Of a DNA stretch of 64,000 nucleotides, positions 18,169 to 26,346 are shown in pieces. The position numbers and the translations under genes are program-made. Source of the DNA: Vibrio tetraodonis (GTDB lineage: Bacteria > Pseudomonadota > Gammaproteobacteria > Enterobacterales > Vibrionaceae); NCBI RefSeq assembly GCF_003350295.1, contig NZ_QLYY01000005.1, positions 310,001-374,000 of the forward strand, in the 5' to 3' direction. Each line of letters starts with the position of its first letter. Within the stretch, counting starts at the first letter, position 1. The notes below the pieces were generated by a model. That model ran no database searches, had not been told where the DNA came from, and saw only the letters and a list, made by a program, of their open reading frames with translations.

Positions 18169-18717
18169 CTAAATTGTGTGTTTTTGCTCATCGGCAATTT
18201 GCTGGGCTTGGTGCATAACATGTGAGATAACCAATACAATACAACCGCAGAATATGACCATCACATCCAAACCTGAAAAACTTAGCGACAAAACACGCTC
18301 ACCTGGCGGATTATTAAAGCTTAACGCCACTGAAATAAGCCCTGAGTATATGAAACCACCAATCGCCCAGTAAAAGAATACCAAACCAAGCTGCCGATAA
18401 TACTTAACCGTCTGAAGAGTAAATATTTCAGCATTTTCATAACTTCTAAATAACCTCTTTAATAAAACAAGGGCATAAAACAAAATCCCACAAGGCAAGC
18501 CGCTAGCCAACAAGGCCAAGAGGCGAGTTTGTAGCGTTAAAGGCTGATGAATATAAGCGTCAATATCATAAGATAGCTGGATGATGCCAGTCTCGTTTAA
18601 AACATCACTCGAAGTTTGCACCGTGAGCCAAAAGTAAATCGTTGCTATGGGTAATAACACCAACAAGATGTTAAGAATTAGTCCTATTCTTCGGCTGTAC
18701 ATTTGAATCTGTTGCAT
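18169..18717 (-). CDS. DUF2975 membrane protein
   Basis: 182 residues with four predicted membrane segments and a middle portion (RLFRSYENAEIFTLQTVKYYRQLG) typical of DUF2975. Paired with a downstream XRE regulator, the usual arrangement. ATG 18717 is preceded by GGAGA. Possibly a membrane sensor or effector of the regulator; function unknown. Confidence 0.85.
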   Translation of the reverse strand: MQQIQMYSRRIGLILNILLVLLPIATIYFWLTVQTSSDVLNETGIIQLSYDIDAYIHQPLTLQTRLLALLASGLPCGILFYALVLLKRLFRSYENAEIFTLQTVKYYRQLGLVFFYWAIGGFIYSGLISVALSFNNPPGERVLSLSFSGLDVMVIFCGCIVLVISHVMHQAQQIADEQKHTI

Positions 18718-18942
18718 AAAAGTCTCCTATTAATTGATGGAGGCATCTTAGCATCAAAAGCCAAAGAAACAACAAATATTTATCGAAAAGCATTAAATTT
18801 TTAATATTTAATGCGTGTGAGTGTTCATGGTTTAGGTAAGATGATAAACAGTCTTTCGTGAACTAGAGAGCAACAGAGCCTTGACTGTAAGGATATTGAT
18901 CAAAAAAATGGTGAAATACTACAAATCAACTCTTTAGGATAC

Positions 18943-18970
18943 TAGGACACTTACGGTATTGAGTGTCCTA
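18943..18970 (-). terminator. Inverted repeat downstream of kynureninase
   Basis: A 9-bp perfect stem (TAGGACACT/AGTGTCCTA) with a 10-nt loop lies about 30 bp past the kynureninase stop. No T run follows, so it is only a possible terminator. Confidence 0.35.
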
Positions 18971-19001
18971 TACATTTCCGTTTGTATGCTTTTAGGGACC
19001 G

Positions 19002-20183
19002 TTAAGAAAACTGCTTAGCTACCGTCTCTATCTCATTAAGCGCATTATCGATTTGCTCATTGGATACATAGGGCGCTGGGCCGAGTCTGAGCTTGTTTCC
19101 TCTGCTATCACAATGGATACCTCTATCCTTAAGTAGATTCACCCAATCACAGGCATATGGTGAGGTCAAAGATAAAAAGCCTGCGTTATCTTCAATGTTG
19201 TGCTGCGGAAGAGCTAAGACTGTGCTGTCTAGGTTTAAACTCTCAATGCCTTGCCAAAGCCTTTTTATTTGCTGCTTGTTAAGATCAGCAAGTCGCCTTA
19301 TCGATAAGTCCTGCTGGTCAAAAAATTCAAACACAGCAGCAGCGCGGTAATGGCTAGTAGGATCATAAGTTGAGCCAGCAAATGCAGCTTGCCCTTGTCC
19401 ATAGCTCACTTGACCAGGGGCTTGACTGAGCGTATCAAACTCAGCAAACCAGCCTGTGATAATGGGGGAGCCATGGTAGTCAGGAGGAATACGCATAAAA
19501 CAATTGCCCTCGCCTGCTTGGCAATATTTATACCCACCACCAATAACAAAAGCACCTTGTAACTGCCACTTGGCAAGATCAAACTCAAGCACGTTAATCG
19601 CATGATAGGCATCAACAACACATGGAATGTTGAGTGATTTTGCAGCCTGTGCAACTTCACCGACTTGCTCAAATATTTGGCTGGTTGCGAAGAAGACCGC
19701 TGACAACATGACTGCGTCAGTCGATCGATCCAATTTTGCGATAATCCGATTGGATAAGGTCTCAAGTGGTAGAGTTGGGACGATCTCGATATTAATGCCC
19801 AGTGTTTTTAGTCTATTTAACTGACGGCGCATTGAATGAAACTCGCCATCCGTCGTGACTATTTTTATCTGTGTGCTTTTCTTAACTTTGAAGCAATTGA
19901 GATCCGATAAAAACCTCAAGATAAGCTCGTGTGTTGATTCTCCAAGTGCCATTTGTCCACTAGGATCACACATAGCACGGCGATAGAAATTCCTGACTTT
20001 TTCTGCTTTTTCAAACACAAGCTCCCACTTGTCATCAATGTGCTTGGCAGCATCATTAAAACAATCTACCACGCCCTGTTTGGCCACATCAGGCCATGCT
20101 TGATGAGAGTGCCCAGATAATAAAATGCGCTCACTCACATCAAAGCCCTGATAATGCGTTTGCAGGTCTTTGGTCATATCCAT
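19002..20183 (-). CDS. kynU: Kynureninase-like PLP enzyme
   Basis: 393 residues from ATG 20183 (MDMTKDL, with AGGTGAG upstream). Class V aminotransferase fold: the PLP aspartate in VVDAYHAINV, the Schiff-base lysine in GGGYKYCQAGEGNCF, and a C-terminal arginine segment LRLGPAPYVSNEQ. These fit kynureninase, which cleaves kynurenine to anthranilate and alanine. It follows tryptophan 2,3-dioxygenase by about 17 bp, which supports the role strongly. No arylformamidase (KynB) gene is adjacent, so that step must be encoded elsewhere or occur by another hydrolase. Confidence 0.85.
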   Translation of the reverse strand: MDMTKDLQTHYQGFDVSERILLSGHSHQAWPDVAKQGVVDCFNDAAKHIDDKWELVFEKAEKVRNFYRRAMCDPSGQMALGESTHELILRFLSDLNCFKVKKSTQIKIVTTDGEFHSMRRQLNRLKTLGINIEIVPTLPLETLSNRIIAKLDRSTDAVMLSAVFFATSQIFEQVGEVAQAAKSLNIPCVVDAYHAINVLEFDLAKWQLQGAFVIGGGYKYCQAGEGNCFMRIPPDYHGSPIITGWFAEFDTLSQAPGQVSYGQGQAAFAGSTYDPTSHYRAAAVFEFFDQQDLSIRRLADLNKQQIKRLWQGIESLNLDSTVLALPQHNIEDNAGFLSLTSPYACDWVNLLKDRGIHCDSRGNKLRLGPAPYVSNEQIDNALNEIETVAKQFS

Positions 20184-20200
20184 ATTTAATCTCACCTCGT

Positions 20201-21046
20201 CTAAAGTTGTGTACGTACTTCAAACAGCTCTGGAAAAAAGCTTATATCAAGCGCTTTTTTTAAAAATGCCACACCCGATGAACCACCAGTCCCTTTTTTG
20301 TGGCCTATGATACGCTGCACTGTATACATATGTTTAAACCGCCATTGCTGGAAACTATCCTCAATATCCACCAGTTTTTCTGCTAACTCATACAACTCAA
20401 AATATCGGTCAGCACCTCGATAAACCCTAACCCACGCGTTGAGCACCGACGTATTTCTCTGATAAGGTAAACTCACATCCCTCGACAAGTGGTTTTGATC
20501 TAACTCTAACCCTTGGTCATTAAGCAGAGATAGTGTTACGTCATATAAACTGGGCGCTTCTAATGCTTCTTTAAGCTCGTGATAAACTTTAGCATCGCTT
20601 TCATGAACTTTAAGAAATGCTTGATTTTTATTGCCAAGCAAAAATTCAAGCTTTCGATAACCATAAGATTGAAAACCTGAAGAATGACCCAAAGCATTTC
20701 GAAATTTTAAGTAATCGACAGGGGTTAATGTCGAAAGAATGGTCCAAGAGTGAGTAAGTTGATTGAAAATCTGTTTGACACGAGCAATCACTTTAAATGC
20801 ATGCCCAAAATCTCCTTGTTTAAGATTTTCTATTGCTTCACACAACTCGTGGCCAGCAAGCTTTAGCCATAACTCACTGGATTGATGAATAACGATAAAC
20901 AACATTTCATCATGTTGTGCAGATAAAGGGGTTTGAGCGGAAAGAATTTTATCCAATTTAAGGTAATCACCATAAGACATATCATCTTTAAAATCAGTAT
21001 GAATGTCTTTTTCCATCTCACGAAAACTGTTATGCGGACAACTCAT
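20201..21046 (-). CDS. kynA: Tryptophan 2,3-dioxygenase
   Basis: 281 residues from ATG 21046 (AAGGAA upstream). Signature segments: MSYGDYLKLDKIL near the N-terminus, EMLFIVIHQSSELWLK carrying the distal histidine, and RFKHMYTVQRIIGHKKGTGGSSG, which holds the proximal haem-ligand histidine and the substrate-binding Thr/Gly loop. Catalyses L-tryptophan to N-formylkynurenine, the first step of the kynurenine pathway; a haem-dependent cytosolic tetramer. First gene of the kynA-kynU pair. Confidence 0.96.
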   Translation of the reverse strand: MSCPHNSFREMEKDIHTDFKDDMSYGDYLKLDKILSAQTPLSAQHDEMLFIVIHQSSELWLKLAGHELCEAIENLKQGDFGHAFKVIARVKQIFNQLTHSWTILSTLTPVDYLKFRNALGHSSGFQSYGYRKLEFLLGNKNQAFLKVHESDAKVYHELKEALEAPSLYDVTLSLLNDQGLELDQNHLSRDVSLPYQRNTSVLNAWVRVYRGADRYFELYELAEKLVDIEDSFQQWRFKHMYTVQRIIGHKKGTGGSSGVAFLKKALDISFFPELFEVRTQL

Positions 21047-21121
21047 CAGCAAAATTCCTTCTTATTTTACAAATAAGAGATCATGCGCATATGATAGTGG
21101 GGAATTCAAGCTGATAATAGA

Positions 21122-21153
21122 AATAAAAAAGACACACTTAATGTAAGTGTGTC
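21122..21153 (-). terminator. Strong intrinsic terminator of the cytolysin gene
   Basis: Perfect 10-bp stem (GACACACTTA/TAAGTGTGTC) with an ATG loop. On the minus strand it is followed by TTTTTTATTT. It lies about 70 bp after the cytolysin stop. Confidence 0.85.
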
Positions 21154-21221
21154 CTTGAGATAGAAATAAAAAGTATAATGGTCCTAATTACACGCTGTCG
21201 ACGTCTAAAACACTAAGTAAA

Positions 21222-23141
21222 CTACTGAGCGTCAGCAGTAAAGACATCGGCATAAGTCGTGATTGTGCGAAGGCTAACTTCAGCATTGTCGGTTTCTTGC
21301 GAATACAAGCCTAACTGACCCGTTGATTTATCATGACCTAAATTCTGGTTATTAAGGCCATTGACCAAGTGATTGCTGTTATCTTTCCAGCTCCAACGCT
21401 GGCTCAGGTTTTGGCTACATGTTTGAAGCTTGTCTAATGACTCGCCATCTAGGCACATGCTCACATCGTTTGCACTCATATACCGCCCTGATTTATCAAA
21501 GATGAAAGATTGTGCATCTTTGGTAGAATCGCAAGTTTCAGGCACAATAGTTCCATCCTTGCTAACACCAATACAGCGGTTGTTGAACCCACCCAGTTGC
21601 AGGTTAACAGGTCTACCACCGGTAAACACAGGGTGATTCCAATCCACTTCAAACGACACACTCTCATTAACTCGGCGACGGCCATCGTTTTCAAAGCCAT
21701 GATATGAATGGTTTGTTATAATATGTTTATAGGTCCCATTATAGATAGGACGGATATTCACCGAAGAGTCAATGGTAAATTCAGTTTTACCCGTCACACT
21801 TGGGTCCGCCGTATAAATAACTTCCATTTTCGGAACAAAACCTGTGTAGCTGATAGGACTTATCCTGCTAATGTCCAATGGATACACATTGGCCCAGAGA
21901 GCGTCTGTCGAACGGTTCATCAGTGACTCAGCAGTATCATATTGCTCACGCGCCCATTTAAATCGAATGTTCTGAGCATCGGTACCTATTCTTTCAACAC
22001 GGTAATCCTGTGTATCGAAAGAGAAGCGAAGTTGCTGACTATAGCTCGCATTTGCGCCCAAAGTAGCTTTAGGTCCATCAGGTCCAGCACCTGCTTCTAG
22101 GCTGCCACCTATCTGGAAAGTAGATACTTCCGTGCTGTTATAATTTTTATTTAAGTTTCTACTTGGGACGGTCCTCAAGATTGACGCTTTATCGTTTGAA
22201 GCACTAAAGGCAAATTCATAATCTTGAGCTATAGCATCTGTTGCCCAATCTGTCACATACCCATCATAAGTATTATAGTCGGTACCTGATATACCAAGAC
22301 CGATAAGCGTACCAATCGTAGCAATGGGGGCAAGTGGTCCAACGCTAGAGGCTCCTATAAGCGCTGTGTTGTTAGCCACGAGATCGATATGGGAAAACTC
22401 ATGATCAAGATTTTCATTAAGATGAATACCGACGCCTGATGTATCATCATCTAAACTAATACGAACAATTTTTGCATCAGGAGTTGCAGAACCAGACTTA
22501 CCATAGGGTAGAGAACGCTCCAAAATAACACGGTAAATAAGAGAAATATTGGCGTTATCACAAAAAACTCTTTGACCCTTATTTTCAAAGTTGAGTGACT
22601 TATCAAAGGTACATTCTTGGTCAGTAATTGGACGATTTACCCTCAAATAGAATGCTACATGAGGAAGAGTACTTGCATCAGAGTTGACACTTTCACTGCC
22701 GTCTCGAAGTTCGGAGATTAGAGGGGTCTCTAGTTCAAACATGTTAGGATCGTTTTCATTGACTAGCGGAGTATAGAGCAACTCTCCTTTATGTGGTGTA
22801 ATAACCAAAAAATCGCTAGTAAATGATAGTCCAGTTTTATTACTAAGAAGCTTTTTTGCTTCTTCTTTTTGAGATGGGTCTTCAATTGTACTGAAGTCAA
22901 TTAGATAACGTCGTTCAAACTTTAAAACATTATCTCTGATGGTCATCATCGATGGTGGCTCAACTTCTCCATTCATCCAATAGCTAGCATTAATATAGGC
23001 TACTTGGCTACTATTCTGTAAGCCACTTAACATTTGAACAGATACACCTTGGGGCTCATTTATTGTCGCATTTGCTGTATTCCATGCCATACATGAAGCA
23101 ATAGCAACAGCGATAAGTGTCCTTTTTTTGTTTAATACCAT
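21222..23141 (-). CDS. Pore-forming cytolysin of the VCC/VvhA (leukocidin) family, without beta-prism
   Basis: 639 residues. Signal peptide about 1-25 (ending NTANA), then a pro-region to roughly residue 150, a leukocidin-type beta-barrel pore domain with the membrane-inserting stem around ASSVGPLAPIATIGTLIGLG, and a beta-trefoil ricin-like lectin domain from about 514 to 620 (GGFNNRCIGV, QSFIFD, SQRWSW motifs). V. cholerae cytolysin has an extra C-terminal beta-prism; this protein ends after the trefoil, as in prism-less Photobacterium and V. vulnificus relatives. Predicted secreted protoxin that forms heptameric pores in host membranes. ATG 23141 has GAGG upstream. A strong terminator follows, and a long AT-rich region precedes it. 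Confidence 0.93.
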   Translation of the reverse strand: MVLNKKRTLIAVAIASCMAWNTANATINEPQGVSVQMLSGLQNSSQVAYINASYWMNGEVEPPSMMTIRDNVLKFERRYLIDFSTIEDPSQKEEAKKLLSNKTGLSFTSDFLVITPHKGELLYTPLVNENDPNMFELETPLISELRDGSESVNSDASTLPHVAFYLRVNRPITDQECTFDKSLNFENKGQRVFCDNANISLIYRVILERSLPYGKSGSATPDAKIVRISLDDDTSGVGIHLNENLDHEFSHIDLVANNTALIGASSVGPLAPIATIGTLIGLGISGTDYNTYDGYVTDWATDAIAQDYEFAFSASNDKASILRTVPSRNLNKNYNSTEVSTFQIGGSLEAGAGPDGPKATLGANASYSQQLRFSFDTQDYRVERIGTDAQNIRFKWAREQYDTAESLMNRSTDALWANVYPLDISRISPISYTGFVPKMEVIYTADPSVTGKTEFTIDSSVNIRPIYNGTYKHIITNHSYHGFENDGRRRVNESVSFEVDWNHPVFTGGRPVNLQLGGFNNRCIGVSKDGTIVPETCDSTKDAQSFIFDKSGRYMSANDVSMCLDGESLDKLQTCSQNLSQRWSWKDNSNHLVNGLNNQNLGHDKSTGQLGLYSQETDNAEVSLRTITTYADVFTADAQ

Positions 23142-23797
23142 AAAAACCTCTACAAATTTGTCATTTAGGTCCTACCTTTTAATAGATCTCATTCTCTTTC
23201 ATATAAAACTATATTATTATAATCAGAAATGACTGTAATTGAGCGTTATACTTAACTAGAAATCAAGTGCATAAGCAATTGTTTTATAATCATAATATTG
23301 CCCTTTCATCCATGGTTGTCTAGAACGAATTTTAATTAAAAAAAATAGTCTCGACACAAATACAATTATCAATATAATTTGAGAAGTGGAATTATTTTCA
23401 TTTTAACCATGGATCGCAAAAACAAAAACAAGCCTAAATACATATTGATATTAATAATCATTAAGTGATAGAGTAAAAACTTTAATTTTTATTTTAATTA
23501 TAATAATAATTGATATTTGAATTATTATTTTTAATTTATAAAAAATAAAATACAGACTAATTTATTAATGTTTATAATTATTTCACCAAATGAAATAATT
23601 TATTGTCTATTTTACCTGTGAGACCAAACGCATATCCCATTAACTAAGGAGCAAACTAATTAATGAAAAAGATATGAGTAAATTTTGGATCAATAACGTG
23701 CATTATTGGTTAGAAAGCATTTTTGAAGTGACTATCGGAAGGTTTTACGCTATACATCAAAATCCTAAAAGGATTGACTAACGGATTGGAACGAACA
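23142..23797. other. Very AT-rich divergent intergenic region (cytolysin / acid phosphatase)
   Basis: About 650 bp with long A/T tracts, especially 23340-23600 (TAATTATAATAATAATTG-like stretches). It separates the divergent cytolysin and acid phosphatase genes and should hold both promoters. Such composition suits H-NS-silenced, regulated virulence promoters (inference). It also holds a 35-codon ORF, listed separately. Confidence 0.6.
23674..23781 (+). CDS. Possible 35-aa small ORF upstream of acid phosphatase
   Basis: ATG 23674 opens MSKFWINNVHYWLES and ends at TAA 23781. Four bases before the ATG another start (ATG 23663) has only four codons; AAGGAG at 23646 precedes both. The ORF ends inside the start region of the phosphatase, whose candidate starts are all TTG, so translational coupling is possible. 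Whether the peptide is made is unknown. Confidence 0.3.
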   Translation: MSKFWINNVHYWLESIFEVTIGRFYAIHQNPKRID

Positions 23798-24625
23798 TTG
23801 AATAACAGCAGAAAAAATATGGTAGCTTGGGGCTTAGTGACACTGGCATCTATCCTCCCTAATACGAGCTCTGCCACTGATAACAATCACAATTTACTCG
23901 GCTACTCCGCTGCTTGGAAACAGACCGCAGCAGAGTATAGAGCACTCTATTATCAGGGCTTTAATCTTGCCAAAATGCATCTTGACACCGCCCTAGCGGA
24001 ACATAAAAAGGGAGATAAGCCTCTCGCTATAGTAACAGATCTTGATGATACTTTAGTGCTGCCACTTGAATACTGGGGAAAGTTGATACAAAACAATAAG
24101 GATTTCTTTGAAGATCCATTATGGGATGAGTGGATCCCAACAAACGGTATGGTTGCAAGCCCTGGTTCTAATGATTTTCTTGAATACGCAACTCGCAATA
24201 ATGTAGACATCTTCTACGTCACCTCTCGCGATCAAGGAGAGCCAACATGGAAGTTAGCCAAGCAAAATATCTTAGCTATGGGCTTCCCGCTAAAAGACGA
24301 TGCTCATCTCACCGTGTTGACAGACACATCCAACAAAGAAACACGCCAAAATGAAATATTGAGGCATTATAACGTGGTTGTCTTTCTTGGTGACAACCTC
24401 AATGATTTCAGGCGTAAGTATTACATCAAAGGTGATGTGAAAGGACGCATAGCTAAAATGGAAGAAGATAAAGATCTTTTTGGCAGCAAGTATATCCTTT
24501 TTCCTAACCCAACAGATGGCCACTGGCTCGCTGCCATTTTTGGTCAATCTGAGCCAGAAGCAACACCAGAAAATCGAGAAAAACTCATTCAAGCAGCAAC
24601 GAAATCAGCTTGGTTAGGTAAGTAA
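23798..24625 (+). CDS. Secreted class C acid phosphatase / 5'-nucleotidase (P4-like, HAD IIIB)
   Basis: About 275 residues. The HAD nucleophile motif is VTDLDDTLV (Asp 81 and Asp 83), followed by YVTSRDQGE and FLGDNLNDF (acidic metal motif), the pattern of class C/P4 phosphatases that hydrolyse nucleotides outside the cytoplasm. An N-terminal signal sequence (NNSRKNMVAWGLVTLASIL, ending TSSA) needs a start upstream of ATG 23819; TTG 23798 with GGA 7 bp before it fits best, TTG 23774 or 23786 are alternatives. Unlike Haemophilus e(P4) there is no lipobox, so it is probably soluble. Could supply nucleosides or phosphate; it lies among exoenzyme genes. Confidence 0.85.
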   Translation: MNNSRKNMVAWGLVTLASILPNTSSATDNNHNLLGYSAAWKQTAAEYRALYYQGFNLAKMHLDTALAEHKKGDKPLAIVTDLDDTLVLPLEYWGKLIQNNKDFFEDPLWDEWIPTNGMVASPGSNDFLEYATRNNVDIFYVTSRDQGEPTWKLAKQNILAMGFPLKDDAHLTVLTDTSNKETRQNEILRHYNVVVFLGDNLNDFRRKYYIKGDVKGRIAKMEEDKDLFGSKYILFPNPTDGHWLAAIFGQSEPEATPENREKLIQAATKSAWLGK

Positions 24626-24654
24626 CCCCTGTATCACAACACCAAACATAAATA

Positions 24655-24677
24655 GCCGTTCATATTCAATGAACGGC
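24655..24677. terminator. Hairpin between convergent phosphatase and aminopeptidase genes
   Basis: Perfect 9-bp stem (GCCGTTCAT/ATGAACGGC) with a 5-nt loop, followed on the plus strand by ATTATTTT. It lies between two convergent stop codons and probably serves both. Confidence 0.7.
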
Positions 24678-24697
24678 ATTATTTTACACTCTAGGCG

Positions 24698-26245
24698 TTA
24701 ATTAATAGAGCTCTCTAACTTGAAGCTTGCCACAATACTGACATCGTCAAAATTCCGATAACCACGGACCATAACATTGAAGCTTCCTGCTGGTTTATTG
24801 AAAATACACTGCTCGTTACTCCCATTTTGGAATGGACGACAGCTATATTCAGTCTTGGATACTGGCCCCTCATAAGTGACATATAGGTCCGCATCACCAC
24901 CTTGAGGACCAGAAATGGAAATAGTTACTTCGCCCGCTTCCGTTGTTGTGAAACTGAACAACTGCTCATCAAAATAGCCAGAGGATAACTCCTCAACTGG
25001 TACTCCATCCTCCAATTCTTTTATTGGCGAATCAATATCATCAAGACTTGTTTCGACCAAATAAGCAATCGCCAATTTGGCAAATTTTGTTGCATGACTT
25101 GCGGTAGGGTCAGAATTTTCTAGCGTGTCATTTGGTGTGTGAAGATTTGGGTTGGTATCATGAAAATAGCTTTGTGCTGGTATTGCTGCTGAGTAACCTA
25201 CATTGTGCCAAGACGCATGATCAGAACATGCGTACCCACAACGATCGGTATCATAAGTTAATTCACTGACGTAGGTATCCATTAATTCGGTAAGAAATTC
25301 GACTAACTTAGCGTCTGTATAATCCGTCATAAAGGTCACATCATGAGCCGAACCCTGATGGTTGGTCATATCAAGCTGCAACACAGAAATCACATTAGCC
25401 TGCTCTGCCTTTAACGTTTCAGCAATATCTTGAGAACCTCTCAAGCCCACTTCTTCTGCTGCATACGCATAGAATTTAATTGTTCGGTCTGGCTGAATAC
25501 CACTAGATAGCATAAGGCGTAGAGCTTCAGTTGTTGTAGCAATGCCCGATGCATCATCATCTGCCCCCGGAGAAATCGTCCCTTCAGTTGTCCATGAACC
25601 CACTGTCGAATCAAGATGCCCGCCTATTGCAACAATTTCTTCAGGATATTTAGCACCGAGTAAGGTTACCTCAACCGACTTTTGTGGATAATCACTGTGT
25701 GAGATTTGCCTTGCCGAGGCAAAAGGCACCTCTTTTATTTCCTCACTCCAGCGCTGAAAAAGCCAGTCGGAGGCTGCCACTCCTGTGGTTGTAGTATAAA
25801 AACGATTAGTGAAGCTAGTAAGCTGTTCAATAGTATTCACTATGTTATTGGGTTCCACTTGACCGATTAGTGATTCGACTTTTTCGTGATGACTTATGAC
25901 TGGTTTTTCAAACATGCTGATGGAAAGGGGCATTGCTGCTGCTTTTAAAGCGCTTTCCTCGTTATCGTGCACCATATAGCCGCCGCAGCGGTGTTTGTCT
26001 TTATGCATATGACTCGACAATGCCGCGAGCTGGCCTTGATCAATTTTTGCGACAACCGCATTAGGGTAGGCTGCAAAACCCTTGTGAGCAAAGCTAGTAA
26101 GTATCGTTGCTCCATGTTCCACGATAAGATGTTTAGCATCAGCGTCTGTAGTGATCCAAACTTCTCTCTCTTTTAAATCGGTCGATCCTACTGAAAATGC
26201 TGACATATATCCAAGTAAGCCAATAGCGATAAGCGTTTTATTCAT
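24698..26245 (-). CDS. Secreted M28 zinc aminopeptidase with PPC domain, paralogue 1
   Basis: 515 residues from ATG 26245. Signal peptide (MNKTLIAIGLLGYMSAFS), a pro-domain to about residue 150, then an M28 catalytic domain like Vibrio proteolyticus aminopeptidase: His 210 in GGHLDST, metal Asp in PGADDDASG, the catalytic Glu pair 264-265 in YAAEEVGL, Asp 292 in QLDMTN and His 369 in NLHTPND. The C336/C340 disulfide pair is in CGYACSDH. The C-terminal about 100 residues form a bacterial pre-peptidase (PPC) domain (GPQGGDADLYV), usually removed after secretion. A close paralogue lies directly upstream. Extracellular leucine-type aminopeptidase, probably a type II secretion substrate. Confidence 0.92.
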   Translation of the reverse strand: MNKTLIAIGLLGYMSAFSVGSTDLKEREVWITTDADAKHLIVEHGATILTSFAHKGFAAYPNAVVAKIDQGQLAALSSHMHKDKHRCGGYMVHDNEESALKAAAMPLSISMFEKPVISHHEKVESLIGQVEPNNIVNTIEQLTSFTNRFYTTTTGVAASDWLFQRWSEEIKEVPFASARQISHSDYPQKSVEVTLLGAKYPEEIVAIGGHLDSTVGSWTTEGTISPGADDDASGIATTTEALRLMLSSGIQPDRTIKFYAYAAEEVGLRGSQDIAETLKAEQANVISVLQLDMTNHQGSAHDVTFMTDYTDAKLVEFLTELMDTYVSELTYDTDRCGYACSDHASWHNVGYSAAIPAQSYFHDTNPNLHTPNDTLENSDPTASHATKFAKLAIAYLVETSLDDIDSPIKELEDGVPVEELSSGYFDEQLFSFTTTEAGEVTISISGPQGGDADLYVTYEGPVSKTEYSCRPFQNGSNEQCIFNKPAGSFNVMVRGYRNFDDVSIVASFKLESSIN

Positions 26246-26287
26246 ACAAAGTTCCATCCTTATTTTAATGTTGCTTAAATACAAAAG

Positions 26288-26307
26288 AGGGCTCCATGAG
26301 GAGCCCT
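26288..26307 (-). terminator. Hairpin terminator after aminopeptidase paralogue 2
   Basis: Stem AGGGCTCC/GGAGCCCT with an ATGA loop, followed on the minus strand by CTTTTGT. The stem is identical to the one at 27943-27962 after the M4 protease gene. Confidence 0.7.
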
Positions 26308-26346
26308 ATACTGTTGTAATCTGATTAAATGTGACTAGATGAAAGG

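Noticed and set aside
23674..23781. DUF3265-type integron-cassette peptide
   Set aside because: Size and aromatic content are similar, but the sequence does not carry the conserved core I remember, and no attC site or integrase is seen.
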